In this document: one piece after another, positions 7,917 to 21,348 of the stretch
How the letters are laid out: every line of letters starts with the position of its first letter
Numbering within the stretch: the first letter of the stretch is position 1
Assembly: GCF_027531025.1 (NCBI RefSeq)
Contig: NZ_JAPZQX010000003.1
Span: 248,001-312,000 of the forward strand
Length of the DNA stretch: 64,000 nucleotides
DNA from: Novosphingobium sp.
Lineage (GTDB): Bacteria; Pseudomonadota; Alphaproteobacteria; Sphingomonadales; Sphingomonadaceae
Reading direction: 5' to 3'
Translations under genes and position numbers: made by a program
Notes under the pieces: model-generated
What the model was told of the DNA's origin: nothing
Databases searched by the model: none
The model's input: only the letters and a program-made list of their open reading frames with translations

Positions 7917-9431
7917 ATGTCCGATCCCGTCGCCGCCGCCTGGCAGCAGCTTGCCAGCCTGCCCCGGCCGCGCCTGAGCGAGCTGTTCGCCGATCCCGAG
8001 CGGCTTGCCCGCCTGTCGAGCAGGCTTGACCTGCCCGGCGGGGCGATCCGGTTTGATTGGTCCAAGACCCACCTCGACGCGGCGCATATTGCCGGGTTCG
8101 AGGCGTTGGCCGAAGCGGTGGGCTTCAAGAAGGCGCGCGGGGCGATGTTTGCGGGCGAGCCGATCAACGTCACCGAAGGCCGCGCGGTGGAGCATACCGC
8201 CCAGCGTGGCATCGGGCGCGACAGTACCGTCGAAGAGGCGAACGCGCTCCACGCCCGGATGGCCGGCCTCGTCGCCGCGATCCACGGCGGTGCACTGGGC
8301 GAAGTGCGGCACCTTATCCACATCGGCATCGGCGGATCTGCGCTGGGTCCGGCGCTGGCACTGGACGCGCTGACCCGCGACGGGGCGGTGGTCGATGTCC
8401 AGGTGGTCGCCAATATCGATGGCTGCGCGCTGGAAGCGGCCTTTGCCAAGTGCGATCCGGCCACCACGCTGGTCGCGGTCGCCAGCAAGACCTTCACCAC
8501 CACCGAGACCATGACCAACGCAATGTCGGCGCTGGCCTGGCTGAAGGAGAATGGCGTCGAAGATCCCTATGGCCGGGTCGTCGCGCTGACCGCCAATCCC
8601 GAAAAGGCGGTGGAATGGGGCGTCGATGAAACCCGCGTCCTGCCCTTCACCGAAAGCGTCGGCGGGCGCTATTCGCTGTGGTCCTCGATCGGGTTCCCGG
8701 TTGCCCTCGCGCTGGGCATGGACGAATTTGCCGAACTGCTCGACGGCGCGGCGGCGATGGACCGGCATTTCCTGCAGGCCGAGGGCGCGGCCAACTTGCC
8801 GCTGCGCGCCGCCTTTGCCGACCTGACCTATGCCCGCCTGCGCGGGTGCCAGACCCGCGCGGTCTTTGCCTATGACGAGCGGCTGCGGCTGTTCCCCTCC
8901 TACCTCCAGCAGCTGGAGATGGAGAGTAACGGCAAGGCCGTGAAGGCCGATGGCCACCCGGTCGACGGGGCCACCGCGCCGATCACCTGGGGCGGGGTGG
9001 GGACCGACGCCCAGCACGCCGTGTTCCAGTTGCTTCATCAGGGGACCCACGTGGTCCCGGTCGACTTCATCGCCTGCATTGCTGCGGGCGACGAGCTTTC
9101 GGCCGAACACCACCGCAACCTCCTCGCCAACTGCTTTGCGCAAGGGGCGGCGCTGATGGCGGGCAAGGCGGCGGAAGATCCGGCGCGCGCCTATCCGGGT
9201 GATCGCCCTTCGGCCACGATCCTGTGCGAGGAACTGAACGCGGCAACGCTCGGCGCGCTGATCGCCTTCCACGAGCACCGCACCTTCGCGAATGCCGTGC
9301 TGATGGAGATCAACGCCTTTGACCAGTTCGGGGTCGAGCTGGGCAAGGAAATCGCCAAGTCGATCGGCACGGCGGGGGCGCAGTTCGATGCCAGCACCAG
9401 CGCGCTGCTGGCCGAGGCGGGGCTGGCATAG
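7917..9431 (+). CDS. pgi: Glucose-6-phosphate isomerase
   Basis: Interconverts glucose 6-phosphate and fructose 6-phosphate in the cytoplasm. The protein has 504 residues from ATG 7917, with GGGGAG at 7900-7905 upstream; an in-frame GTG at 7899 is less likely. Family landmarks are the sugar-phosphate segment IGIGGSALGP, the SKTFTTTET loop, the GGRYSLWSSIG signature and LQQLEMESNGK. The length is a little shorter than the E. coli enzyme, as is common in alphaproteobacteria. It is divergent from lepB across a 164-base intergenic region and is followed by gor after 66 bases. Confidence 0.97.
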   Translation: MSDPVAAAWQQLASLPRPRLSELFADPERLARLSSRLDLPGGAIRFDWSKTHLDAAHIAGFEALAEAVGFKKARGAMFAGEPINVTEGRAVEHTAQRGIGRDSTVEEANALHARMAGLVAAIHGGALGEVRHLIHIGIGGSALGPALALDALTRDGAVVDVQVVANIDGCALEAAFAKCDPATTLVAVASKTFTTTETMTNAMSALAWLKENGVEDPYGRVVALTANPEKAVEWGVDETRVLPFTESVGGRYSLWSSIGFPVALALGMDEFAELLDGAAAMDRHFLQAEGAANLPLRAAFADLTYARLRGCQTRAVFAYDERLRLFPSYLQQLEMESNGKAVKADGHPVDGATAPITWGGVGTDAQHAVFQLLHQGTHVVPVDFIACIAAGDELSAEHHRNLLANCFAQGAALMAGKAAEDPARAYPGDRPSATILCEELNAATLGALIAFHEHRTFANAVLMEINAFDQFGVELGKEIAKSIGTAGAQFDASTSALLAEAGLA

Positions 9432-9497
9432 GCCCGCTATCGGCGGTCACAGCAAAACCGTTTGGCAAACACCCTACAGGCACCCCATATCCCGCCC

Positions 9498-10844
9498 ATG
9501 ACAGACTTCGACTATGACCTGTTCGTGATCGGCGCCGGTTCGGGCGGGGTCCGCGCCAGCCGGATCGCCGCCTCGCATGGCGCCAGGGTGGCCGTGGCGG
9601 AAGAGTTCCGCGTTGGAGGCACCTGCGTGATCCGGGGCTGCGTGCCCAAGAAGCTGCTGGTCTACGCCAGCCACTTTGCCCACTCGCTGCACGATGCGCC
9701 GACCTATGGCTGGACGCTGCAGGGCCAGAGCTTCGACTGGAACCGCTTGCGCGATTTCGTCGCCAGCGATGTCGACCGGCTGGAGCGCGCCTACACCTCG
9801 ACGCTCGACAGCAACAAGGTCGAGCATTTCCACGAACGCGCCACGGTAGCCGGGCCGAACACCGTGCGGTTGGCCAGCGGGCGCGAGATTACCGCGCGGC
9901 ATATCCTGATCGCGGTCGGCGCCTGGCCGGTCATGCCCGAGTTCGAAGGGGTGGAGCACTGCATCACCTCGAACGAGGTGTTCCACTTGCCCGAACTGCC
10001 CCGGCGGGTGGCGATCCAGGGCGCGGGCTATATCGCGCTGGAATTCGCCGGCGTGTTCAACGCGCTGGGCAGCCAGGTGACCGTGGTCAACCGCAGCGAC
10101 AAGATCCTGCGCGGCTATGACCATGACCTGACCGACCGGCTGCTGCCGATCCTGCAAGCGCGCGGGATCGAGTTCGGCTTCAACCGCCCGATCCGCAAGG
10201 TGGAGAAGACGGCCGACGGTTCGCTGCTGGTCCATGCGGGCGAGGGCGAGCCGATTGCCGCCGATGTCGTGCTGGTCGCCACCGGACGCCGCCCCAAGAC
10301 CGATGGCCTTGGCCTGGAGAACGCCGGGATTGCGCTTGGGGCCAATGGCGAGATCCCGGTCAACGAATACAACGCCACGACCTGCCCCAGCATCCATGCC
10401 GTGGGTGACGTGACCGACCGGGTTCAGCTGACCCCGGTGGCAATCCGCGAAGGCCATGCCTTTGCCGATACCGTGTTCGGCAAGGCACCCCGCACAGTGG
10501 CCTATGATCACATCCCCAGCGCGGTCTTTACCCAGCCGCCGATCGCCGCCGTCGGACTGACCGAACACGAGGCGAGGGCGCAGTATCCGGAAGTGAAGGT
10601 GTTCAAGTCGGACTTCCGGCCGATGCAGAACATGTTTTCGGCCACGGCGGAGCGCGGCTACTACAAGCTGGTGGTCGACGGGGCGAGCGACCGGGTGCTG
10701 GGCATCCACATGCTCGGGCCGGACGCGCCCGAAATCCTTCAGGCCGCCGCCATTGCGGTAAAGGCCGGGCTGACCAAGGCGCAGTTCGACGAAACGGTCG
10801 CGCTGCACCCCAGCATGGCCGAGGAACTGGTACTGATGCGCTAA
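9498..10844 (+). CDS. gor: Glutathione-disulfide reductase
   Basis: FAD/NADPH enzyme that reduces oxidised glutathione. From ATG 9498 it has 448 residues. The FAD-binding GAGSGG motif is at residues 12-17, the redox-active pair is Cys43 and Cys48 in GGTCVIRGCVPKK, and the C-terminal catalytic motif HPSMAEE closes the protein. An in-frame ATG at 9462 would add 12 residues before the conserved start. The CVIRGCVP form of the active site distinguishes it from lipoamide and mercuric reductases. It probably supplies reduced glutathione to transferases such as the one at 16566. Confidence 0.93.
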   Translation: MTDFDYDLFVIGAGSGGVRASRIAASHGARVAVAEEFRVGGTCVIRGCVPKKLLVYASHFAHSLHDAPTYGWTLQGQSFDWNRLRDFVASDVDRLERAYTSTLDSNKVEHFHERATVAGPNTVRLASGREITARHILIAVGAWPVMPEFEGVEHCITSNEVFHLPELPRRVAIQGAGYIALEFAGVFNALGSQVTVVNRSDKILRGYDHDLTDRLLPILQARGIEFGFNRPIRKVEKTADGSLLVHAGEGEPIAADVVLVATGRRPKTDGLGLENAGIALGANGEIPVNEYNATTCPSIHAVGDVTDRVQLTPVAIREGHAFADTVFGKAPRTVAYDHIPSAVFTQPPIAAVGLTEHEARAQYPEVKVFKSDFRPMQNMFSATAERGYYKLVVDGASDRVLGIHMLGPDAPEILQAAAIAVKAGLTKAQFDETVALHPSMAEELVLMR

Positions 10845-10903
10845 GTTGCAATTCGAAACCAAAGGGGTAAGCTGCCTGCCAGAGCGGTAAGGGGAACTTT
10901 CCA

Positions 10904-11944
10904 ATGGCAGGCTCAAAGTCAGGCCCAAAGTCAGGTACAGTCTTCGTTTCAGGCGGCAGCGGTTACATCGCCGGGTTCATTATTCGCCAATTGGTCGCCG
11001 AGGGCTGGACCGTACACACCACGATCCGCAACCTGGCGCGCGAAGCCGAAGTGCGCGCCGCGCTGGGGGTGGACAACAGCAAGGTCAAATTCTTTGCCGC
11101 CGACCTGATGAGCGATGCCGGCTGGGCCGAGGCCATGGCGGGTTGCAGCCACGTTGCTCACGTCGCCTCGCCTCTGCCTAGCAATGCCCCGAAGAGCGAT
11201 GACGAGCTGATCATTCCGGCGCGCGACGGTGCCTTGCGCGCGCTGAAGGCCGCCAAGGCGGCCGGGATCAAGCGTTTCGTGATGACCAGTTCGATGGCCG
11301 CGATCGCCTATGGCCACCCGCGGAGCAAGACCCGCTTTACCGAGGCCGACTGGACCAACGTCGATAGCCCCGATGCCTATGCCTATGTGAAGTCCAAGAC
11401 CATCGCCGAACGCGCCGCGCGCGATTGGGTGGCGGCCGAGGGCGGCGATATGGAATTCGTTACCGTCAACCCGTCGCTGGTGCTGGGGCCACTGCAATCG
11501 GGCGATTTTTCGACCTCGCTCGAAGCGATCAAGAAGCTGCTTGAAGGCTCGATGCCGGGGCTGCCCAATTTCGGCTTCGGCGTGGTCGATGTCCGCGATG
11601 TGGCCGACATGCACGTGCGCTGCCTGACTGCACCCAACATGGCGAACGAGCGCTTCATCTGTTCCGGTCCGTTCCTGATGATGCCGGAAATCGCTGAAAT
11701 CCTGCACGCCGGGCTGGGGCCGCAGGCGCGCAAGGTGCCGAAGCTGCGCCTGCCGAACTGGGCCGTGCGGCTGGCCGCGCTGTTCGATCCGATTGTTCGC
11801 CAAGTGATTGGCGAACTGGGCGGGCGGCGCGAAAGCCCGGCCGATCATGCCCGCGAAGTGCTGGGCTGGGTCCCGCGCCCGGTCGAGGAAAGCATCCTCG
11901 ATACCGCGCGCGACATGATCCGGCTGGGGATCGTGAAGGTTTGA
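10904..11944 (+). CDS. NAD(P)-dependent epimerase / dihydroflavonol-reductase-like extended SDR
   Basis: A 346-residue extended short-chain dehydrogenase. The N-terminal Rossmann motif SGGSGYIAG lies near residues 16-24 and the catalytic YAYVKSK (YxxxK) near residue 163, with MTSSMAAIAYG contributing the serine. Best resemblance is to aldehyde or ketone reductases of the dihydroflavonol 4-reductase group, but the substrate cannot be read from sequence. It stands between gor and the convergent ScfR-type regulator, with only three bases between the two stop codons. Confidence 0.85.
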   Translation: MAGSKSGPKSGTVFVSGGSGYIAGFIIRQLVAEGWTVHTTIRNLAREAEVRAALGVDNSKVKFFAADLMSDAGWAEAMAGCSHVAHVASPLPSNAPKSDDELIIPARDGALRALKAAKAAGIKRFVMTSSMAAIAYGHPRSKTRFTEADWTNVDSPDAYAYVKSKTIAERAARDWVAAEGGDMEFVTVNPSLVLGPLQSGDFSTSLEAIKKLLEGSMPGLPNFGFGVVDVRDVADMHVRCLTAPNMANERFICSGPFLMMPEIAEILHAGLGPQARKVPKLRLPNWAVRLAALFDPIVRQVIGELGGRRESPADHAREVLGWVPRPVEESILDTARDMIRLGIVKV

Positions 11945-11947
11945 GGC

Positions 11948-13342
11948 CTAACCGACGCGGTAAGGCACCACGCCGCGCTGGTCGGGATCGACGCTGATCG
12001 CGCGGTCGCTGGGCGGGAAGGCGCGCTGGTCGCAATCGGCGCGCGGGCAGATGCGGCAGGATATGCCGATCCGGGTGGCGGCGCGTTCCGCCGTCAGGTC
12101 GAGGCCATCGGCATATATGAACTCGGCGGCATGTTCCGCCTCGCAGCCCAGCGCCACGGCATAGCGGCGCGGCGCGCGTTCGTATGAACCAGAGGCCTTC
12201 ACCAGGCCCTTGGCCATCGAGACATAGCGCACGCCATCGGGCGTTTCGGCCAACTGGACCAGGATCCGGTCGGGGATCGCCACGGCCTCGTGCACGATCC
12301 ACAGCGGGCAGGCCCCGCCGAACCGGGCGAATTGCAGCCGGGTGGCGGAATGGCGCTTGGTGATGTTGCCGGCCATGTCGACCCGGCAGAAGAAGAACGG
12401 CACCCCGCGTGCATCCTCGCGCTGCAGGGTGGAGAGGCGGTGGCAGGCCTGTTCGAAGCTGACGCCGAACTGCTGGGCCAGCCGGTCGATATCGTGGCGC
12501 ACGGTGCGCGCGGCGGCGCGGAACCGGCGATAGGGCATCAGCAGGGCCCCGGCGGCATAATTGCACAGGCCCACGAACAGCAGCTGGCGGCTGGCCGTGC
12601 TGCGCAGCTCCGCGCTTTCGACCACGGCGGCGATCTCGTCCTTCAGGGCCAGCGCGGCGAGCTGGTGGGCCAGCTGGAAGCGGCGCGTTTCGGCGGGCTG
12701 GCCGGGATCGATGGTCAGGTGACCCATCTCGGCATCATAGGCGCGCAGGCCCGCCTGCCCCGAATAGACCAGCGAAACCGACAGGGCATTGCGCAGATAG
12801 ACCTCGATCGCCGCCGTATCGGGCGAGGGCGTGCCCAGCCTGGTCGCCAGCGCCTCGGCCGCGCGGTCCAGACTGTCCACGTAATTGTTGGCGAGGTGGA
12901 ACCAGTCGCGCACTTCTTCCCACGGCAGGCGGGCAACGCCAGTGGCTTCAGAGGCGAGCGCCTCGTCCACCATCTGCAAGCGCTGGCCGGACCGGCGATA
13001 GGCTTCGTGGAGCGCAATGAACCGTTCCGCCAGAACCGGCTGCTGCTCAGCAAAGCGGGCCAGTTGCGCCGCATCCATCGGCTCGGCAAACAGCGGGTCG
13101 GCATTGGCTTCGCGCAGGGCGGCGAGGCGCGCTTCGGCATCGCCCGCGCCAATTTCCCGCCAGTCGAGCGGAAAGGCCCGGCTCAGCCGCTCGACCAGGG
13201 CCGGGGTCAGCGGGCGGTCGTCGTTTTCCAGTTGCGAGAGGTAGGAGGTGCTGATTGCCAGCCGCGCGGCCAGCTCCGCCTGTTTCAGGTGGTGCTCGGC
13301 GCGGATGGCCCGCAGGCGCGATCCGGCAAAGAGGCGGCGCAT
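11948..13342 (-). CDS. pccR: ScfR-family transcriptional regulator, PccR-like (XRE HTH)
   Basis: Predicted short-chain fatty acyl-CoA regulator of propionyl-CoA assimilation. From the ATG at 13342 it has 464 residues. An XRE helix-turn-helix occupies about residues 5-60 ([23 protein letters not shown]). A long middle part resembles the IrrE/DUF955-type fold, and the C-terminus carries the family cysteine cluster [19 protein letters not shown] at 13348 would add two residues, but AGGGG sits at the right distance for the ATG. It is transcribed divergently from pccB across a region with two TTTGCAAA palindromes, the arrangement described for PccR of Rhodobacter. Family is confident, exact role inferred from context. 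Confidence 0.85.
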   Translation of the reverse strand: MRRLFAGSRLRAIRAEHHLKQAELAARLAISTSYLSQLENDDRPLTPALVERLSRAFPLDWREIGAGDAEARLAALREANADPLFAEPMDAAQLARFAEQQPVLAERFIALHEAYRRSGQRLQMVDEALASEATGVARLPWEEVRDWFHLANNYVDSLDRAAEALATRLGTPSPDTAAIEVYLRNALSVSLVYSGQAGLRAYDAEMGHLTIDPGQPAETRRFQLAHQLAALALKDEIAAVVESAELRSTASRQLLFVGLCNYAAGALLMPYRRFRAAARTVRHDIDRLAQQFGVSFEQACHRLSTLQREDARGVPFFFCRVDMAGNITKRHSATRLQFARFGGACPLWIVHEAVAIPDRILVQLAETPDGVRYVSMAKGLVKASGSYERAPRRYAVALGCEAEHAAEFIYADGLDLTAERAATRIGISCRICPRADCDQRAFPPSDRAISVDPDQRGVVPYRVG

Positions 13343-13357
13343 CGACACCCCTACACG

Positions 13358-13392
13358 ATACTTTGCAAAGTATGACTTCGCAACTTTGCAAA
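13358..13392. promoter_or_regulatory. Probable PccR operator: two TTTGCAAA palindromes
   Basis: The intergenic region between the regulator and pccB contains ATACTTTGCAAAGTAT (13358-13373), a perfect 16-base palindrome, and a second TTTGCAAA at 13385-13392. A degenerate half-site, TTCGCAAC, lies at 13377-13384. From memory, the PccR operator of Rhodobacter is a pair of TTTGCAAA sites with a short spacer. Here the two perfect cores are 23 bases apart centre to centre. The position suits control of both divergent genes. Confidence 0.75.
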
Positions 13393-13461
13393 TTCACATT
13401 GGACATTGCCGCCGCCGCGTTCCATCCCGCCTGCTTTGGAATTACCGGGACGAGGGAACGC

Positions 13462-15009
<1,548 letters not shown>

Positions 15010-15017
15010 GACGCGAA

Positions 15018-15293
15018 ATGGACATAGAATACTGGATCACGATTGCCGCAGTTGGGCTGCCAATCGCCTTCTTTGGCGACATACCACTGCGGCCTCTAAC
15101 CTCGCGAGATCATCCGATCACTCGCGTGATTGGTCCGGTTAGCCTTGCACTCTTTTTCAGTTCGTTGGTCGGCTGGTGTTGGTTTGGTGAGCAAAACGAC
15201 CAGCGTATGCTGACACTGGTGGTCATCTATTGGGTCGCGCGGTCCATCCGTGTGGCTGTTATGGGGTCGAAAACCTCTGGAGACGCTGAATGA
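15018..15293 (+). CDS. Small membrane protein of unknown function, low GC
   Basis: A 91-residue protein starting 8 bases after pccB and overlapping the epimerase start (ATGA). Three hydrophobic stretches suggest membrane segments (near residues 5-20, 36-53 and 63-80). I do not recognise the family. Base composition is unusual: 149 of 276 bases are G or C (54%, counted by hand), against about two thirds in a sampled part of the next gene, with many codons such as TTT, TTG, CTA and ATA that neighbours avoid. It may be a late insertion into the propionate operon, yet its overlap shows it is now translationally coupled. Confidence 0.65.
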   Translation: MDIEYWITIAAVGLPIAFFGDIPLRPLTSRDHPITRVIGPVSLALFFSSLVGWCWFGEQNDQRMLTLVVIYWVARSIRVAVMGSKTSGDAE

Positions 15294-15742
15294 AACTGGG
15301 CCGCCTCAACCACATCGGCGTCGCGACGCCGTCCATCGCGGACTCCATCGTCTTCTACCGCGACGTCATGGGCGCGACGAAGATTCATGAGCCGTTCGAC
15401 CTGGAATCGCAGGGCGTGAAGGTCTGCTTCGTCGATACGCCGGGCGCGGATGGCGAGCTGAACGGCACGCAGATCGAACTGATCGAGCCGCTGCCGGGCA
15501 ACACCAGCATCGCCGGGTTCCTCGAAAAGAACCCCGCCGGTGGCCAGCACCACGTCTGTTACGAAGTGCCTGACATCCATGCCGCCAAGGCCGAATTCGA
15601 GGCCATGGGCAAGCGCGTGCTGGGCGAACCGCGGATCGGCGCCCACGGCACGCTGATCTTCTTCGTCCACCCCAAGGACATGGGCGGGGTGCTGACCGAG
15701 ATCATGGAAACGCCGAGCGAGGACACGCACTGGTCGAACTGA
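15290..15742 (+). CDS. mce: Methylmalonyl-CoA epimerase
   Basis: Vicinal-oxygen-chelate metalloenzyme that interconverts (S)- and (R)-methylmalonyl-CoA, the step between propionyl-CoA carboxylase and the mutase. It has 150 residues from ATG 15290. The family pattern is clear: an N-terminal metal ligand in LNHIGVAT, a middle ligand in GGQHHVCYEV, and a C-terminal segment with FFVHPKDMGGVLTEI. Its start overlaps the stop of the small membrane gene by four bases. Position between pccB and the mutase gene supports the assignment. Confidence 0.93.
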   Translation: MKLGRLNHIGVATPSIADSIVFYRDVMGATKIHEPFDLESQGVKVCFVDTPGADGELNGTQIELIEPLPGNTSIAGFLEKNPAGGQHHVCYEVPDIHAAKAEFEAMGKRVLGEPRIGAHGTLIFFVHPKDMGGVLTEIMETPSEDTHWSN

Positions 15743-15777
15743 CCCGGTGCCCAAGACAAGGGAAGTTGGAGAGAGAC

Positions 15778-16566
15778 ATGGCAGACTACGAAACGATCCT
15801 GACCGAGCGCGTGGGCAACGTGCTGAAGATCACGCTCAACCGGCCCGAGCGGCTCAATGCGGCCTCGATCCCCCTGGCAGACGAGCTGGGCGCGGCCTTC
15901 TATGACCTGGGCGATGCGCGCGCGGTGGTGATCACCGGGGCGGGCAAGGGCTTCTGCTCGGGCGCGGACCTCGCGGCGCGCGGCGATCGCAGCCCGCTGG
16001 AGCAGAAGGGCGGCAGCCACCGCGCGCTGCAGAACCATTACAACCCGCTGGTAACGCAGATCATGCGCGCGCCGGTGCCGGTCGTTACGGCGGTGAACGG
16101 TGCGGCGGCAGGCGTGGGCTGCTCGATCGCGCTCGCCGGCGATTTCGTGCTGGCGGGCAAGAGCGCCTATTTCCTTCAGGCCTTCGTCAACATCGGCCTG
16201 GTGCCCGATGGCGGCTCGACCTGGCTGCTGGCCCGCGCCATTGGCCGCGCCCGCGCCACGCGGATGATGATGCTGGGCGAGAAGATCAGCGCGAGCCAAG
16301 CCGAGGAATGGGGCCTGATCTACAAGGCGGTCGACGATGCCGTGTTGCTGGATGAGGCGATGGCGCTGGCCACCCGCCTGTCCGAGGGGCCGACCCTGGC
16401 CTATTCGACCATGAAGGCCAACATCATGACCGCGCTGGATGGCAACCTCAGCCAGGTGCTGCTCGCCGAAGCCGAAGGCCAGCGCATTGCCGGGGCCAGC
16501 CAGGACGCGATGGAAGGGGGCATGGCCTTCCTCCAAAAGCGCAAGGCCGAGTTCAAGGGCCGCTGA
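15778..16566 (+). CDS. Enoyl-CoA hydratase/isomerase family protein
   Basis: A 262-residue crotonase-fold enzyme from ATG 15778, preceded by GGAGAGAG. The oxyanion-hole segments are visible in GKGFCSGADLAARG and GAAAGVGCSIALAGDF, and the second active-site region has GLVPDGGSTWLL. The PDGG form, with aspartate, resembles the PaaG-type isomerase/hydratase branch rather than a plain crotonase with glutamate at both positions. It lies within the propionate operon and overlaps the glutathione transferase gene by one base. Acyl-CoA chemistry is secure, the actual substrate is not. Confidence 0.85.
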   Translation: MADYETILTERVGNVLKITLNRPERLNAASIPLADELGAAFYDLGDARAVVITGAGKGFCSGADLAARGDRSPLEQKGGSHRALQNHYNPLVTQIMRAPVPVVTAVNGAAAGVGCSIALAGDFVLAGKSAYFLQAFVNIGLVPDGGSTWLLARAIGRARATRMMMLGEKISASQAEEWGLIYKAVDDAVLLDEAMALATRLSEGPTLAYSTMKANIMTALDGNLSQVLLAEAEGQRIAGASQDAMEGGMAFLQKRKAEFKGR

Positions 16567-17177
16567 TGCTGTTCTTCAACAGCCCGAACCCGGCGCCCAA
16601 CCCGCGCCGGGTCCGCATCTTCGCGGCGGAGAAGGGGATCGCGCTGCCCACGCGCGATCTCTCGATCCCGGCGGGTGAGCACAAGTCGGAAGAGTTTCGC
16701 GCGCTCAACCCGCGCGGGCAGACCCCGGCGCTTCAGCTCGATGATGGCACGGTGATCGCCGAAAGCGTGGCGATCTGCCGCTATCTGGAAGGGCTGCAGC
16801 CCGAGCCGCCGCTGTTCGGCCGCGATGCCAGGGAGCAGGCGCTGGTCGAGATGTGGAGCCGCCGGGTCGAGATGATCCTGATGCCGCCGATCGGCGCGGT
16901 CTGGGTCCACACCCATCCCTTCACCGCGCGGCTGCCCGGCCGCAATGCCGAATGGGGCGAAGCCAACCGCCCGCGCGTTGATGAAGCCATGCGCTTCTTC
17001 GATGAATCGCTGGCGGGATGCGAGTTCCTGGCCGCCGATCACTTTACCAATGCCGATATCCTGCTGCTGACCACGGTCGATTTCGCGGGCTTTGTCGGCA
17101 TTCCGATCCCCGAAGACCTGGCTTCCCTGCGCGCCTGGCACGCGCGCGTATCCGCCCGGCCCAGCGCCGCGGCCTGA
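16566..17177 (+). CDS. Glutathione S-transferase family protein
   Basis: A 203-residue two-domain transferase. The N-terminal thioredoxin-like domain (residues 1-78) ends with the glutathione-binding [10 protein letters not shown] motif, and a helical C-terminal domain follows. The start ATG shares its A with the stop of the enoyl-CoA hydratase (TGATG), so the two are probably translated together. The mutase start is 12 bases downstream. Why a glutathione transferase sits within a propionyl-CoA operon is not evident; an acyl-CoA or electrophile-detoxifying role is possible. Confidence 0.88.
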   Translation: MLFFNSPNPAPNPRRVRIFAAEKGIALPTRDLSIPAGEHKSEEFRALNPRGQTPALQLDDGTVIAESVAICRYLEGLQPEPPLFGRDAREQALVEMWSRRVEMILMPPIGAVWVHTHPFTARLPGRNAEWGEANRPRVDEAMRFFDESLAGCEFLAADHFTNADILLLTTVDFAGFVGIPIPEDLASLRAWHARVSARPSAAA

Positions 17178-17188
17178 ATGGTGTGAAT

Positions 17189-19315
17189 ATGAGCAAACCG
17201 ACCGTTACCGACTGGCAGGCCGCTGCGGCCAAGGAAGTGAAGGGCAAGGACCTCACTTGGAACACCCCTGAAGGGTTCCCGATCAAGCCGCTTTATACCG
17301 GCGAGGACGTGACCGCCGATCCCGGCCTGCCGGGCTTCGCCCCGTTCACGCGCGGCGTGCGCGCCTCCATGTATGCCGGGCGCCCCTGGACGATCCGGCA
17401 GTACGCCGGATTCTCGACCGCCGAGGAATCGAACGCCTTCTATCGCCGCAACCTGGCGGCGGGGCAAAAGGGCCTGTCGGTGGCCTTCGACCTTGCCACC
17501 CACCGCGGCTATGACTCTGATCACCCGCGCGTGGTCGGCGATGTCGGCAAGGCGGGCGTGGCGATCGATACGGTCGAGGACATGAAGATCCTGTTTGACG
17601 GGATCCCGCTCGATCAGATGTCGGTTTCGATGACCATGAACGGCGCGGTGATCCCGGTGCTGGCCTTCTTCATCGTTGCCGGGGAAGAGCAGGGGGTTGC
17701 CCGCAACCTGCTCGACGGGACCATCCAGAACGACATCCTCAAGGAGTTCATGGTCCGCAACACCTATATCTATCCGCCCGAGCCGAGCATGCGGATCGTC
17801 TCGGACATCATCGCCTATACCTCGGCGGAAATGCCCAAGTTCAACTCGATCTCGATCTCGGGATATCACATGCACGAGGCCGGAGCGACGGCGGTGCAGG
17901 AACTGGCCTTCACCATCGCCGACGGTAAGGAATACGTGCAGCGGGCGATGGCCGCCGGGCTGGACATCGACAAGTTCGCCGGGCGCCTGAGCTTCTTCTT
18001 CGGCATCGGCATGAACTTCTTCATGGAAGTGGCCAAGCTGCGCGCCGCGCGCACGCTGTGGCACCGGGTGATGGATGGCCTTGGCTCCAAGGACGAACGC
18101 AGCAAGATGCTGCGCACCCACTGCCAGACTTCGGGCGTCTCGCTGCAAGAGCAGGACCCCTACAACAACGTGATCCGCACCACGATCGAGGCGATGGCCG
18201 CCGTGCTGGGCGGCACGCAGAGCCTGCACACCAATGCGCTGGATGAGGCGATTGCCTTGCCGACCGATTTCTCGGCCCGGATCGCCCGCAACACCCAGAT
18301 CGTGCTGGCCGAGGAAAGCGGGATCACCAGGGTGGTCGATCCGCTGGGCGGCTCCTACTATGTCGAGGCGCTGACGGCGGAACTGGTCGATCAGGCCTGG
18401 GCCATGATCGAGGAAGTCGACCGGCTCGGCGGCATGACCAAGGCGGTCGCCTCCGGCATGCCCAAGCAGCGGATCGAACAGGCCGCCGCCGCCAAGCAGG
18501 CGCGGATCGACCGGGGCGAGGACGTGATCGTCGGCGTCAACAAGTACAAGCTGGCGCAGGAAGACCAGCTCGACACGCTCGAGGTGGACAACCACGCCGT
18601 GCGCGATGCCCAGATCGCCCGGATCAAGGCGGTCAAGGCCGCGCGGGACGAGGCGAAATGCCAGGCCGCGCTGGCCGCGCTGGCCGCCGGGGCGAAGGGC
18701 GGGGACAACCTCCTCGCGCTCGCCGTCGAAGCCGCCCGCCACCGCGCGACGCTGGGCGAAATCTCGGACGCGATGGAAAGCGTGTTCGGCCGCTATGGCA
18801 CCCAGCCGGTGCCGGTGACCGGGGTCTATGGCCCCGCCTATGCCGAGGACGCGCGTTACAACCAGGTGATCGAAGGCGTCGAGGCGGTCACCCGCCGCCT
18901 GGGCCGCAAGCCCCGGCTGCTCGTCGCCAAGATGGGCCAGGACGGGCACGACCGCGGCGCCAACGTGATCGCCAGCGCCTTCACCGACATGGGCTTTGAC
19001 GTGACCTCCGGCCCGCTGTTCCAGACGCCGGAAGAAACGGTCGCGCTGGCGCTGGAGAAGGATGTCGATGCGGTCGGCGCGAGCTCGCTCGCCGCCGGGC
19101 ACAAGACGCTGATCCCGCAACTGATCGGCCTGCTCCGCGATGCAGGGCGCCCCGATATCAAGGTGATCGCCGGGGGCGTGATTCCGCCGCAGGACTATGA
19201 CTTCCTGCGCGAAGCCGGGGTCCAGGGGATCTATGGGCCGGGTTCGAACGTGGTCGAATGCGCGGCGGATATGCTGCGCCTGCTCGGCCACAACATGCCG
19301 CCACTCGAGGCATAG
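17189..19315 (+). CDS. scpA: Methylmalonyl-CoA mutase (single-chain)
   Basis: Adenosylcobalamin enzyme that isomerises (R)-methylmalonyl-CoA to succinyl-CoA. It has 708 residues from ATG 17189. The N-terminal TIM-barrel substrate domain spans about residues 1-560. The C-terminal B12-binding domain follows, with the lower-ligand histidine His587 in [10 protein letters not shown], then ASSLAAGH and IAGGVIP. Length fits the homodimeric or single-gene enzyme type. An upstream open frame to 17018 overlaps the transferase gene and is not used. It completes the pathway begun by pccB and mce. Confidence 0.96.
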   Translation: MSKPTVTDWQAAAAKEVKGKDLTWNTPEGFPIKPLYTGEDVTADPGLPGFAPFTRGVRASMYAGRPWTIRQYAGFSTAEESNAFYRRNLAAGQKGLSVAFDLATHRGYDSDHPRVVGDVGKAGVAIDTVEDMKILFDGIPLDQMSVSMTMNGAVIPVLAFFIVAGEEQGVARNLLDGTIQNDILKEFMVRNTYIYPPEPSMRIVSDIIAYTSAEMPKFNSISISGYHMHEAGATAVQELAFTIADGKEYVQRAMAAGLDIDKFAGRLSFFFGIGMNFFMEVAKLRAARTLWHRVMDGLGSKDERSKMLRTHCQTSGVSLQEQDPYNNVIRTTIEAMAAVLGGTQSLHTNALDEAIALPTDFSARIARNTQIVLAEESGITRVVDPLGGSYYVEALTAELVDQAWAMIEEVDRLGGMTKAVASGMPKQRIEQAAAAKQARIDRGEDVIVGVNKYKLAQEDQLDTLEVDNHAVRDAQIARIKAVKAARDEAKCQAALAALAAGAKGGDNLLALAVEAARHRATLGEISDAMESVFGRYGTQPVPVTGVYGPAYAEDARYNQVIEGVEAVTRRLGRKPRLLVAKMGQDGHDRGANVIASAFTDMGFDVTSGPLFQTPEETVALALEKDVDAVGASSLAAGHKTLIPQLIGLLRDAGRPDIKVIAGGVIPPQDYDFLREAGVQGIYGPGSNVVECAADMLRLLGHNMPPLEA

Positions 19316-19326
19316 GAAACAAGACG

Positions 19327-21345
<2,019 letters not shown>

Positions 21346-21348
21346 GCT

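Noticed and set aside
17039..19291. Antisense ORF of 750 codons opposite methylmalonyl-CoA mutase
   Set aside because: Same compositional artefact; the plus strand encodes a complete mutase with a B12 motif.
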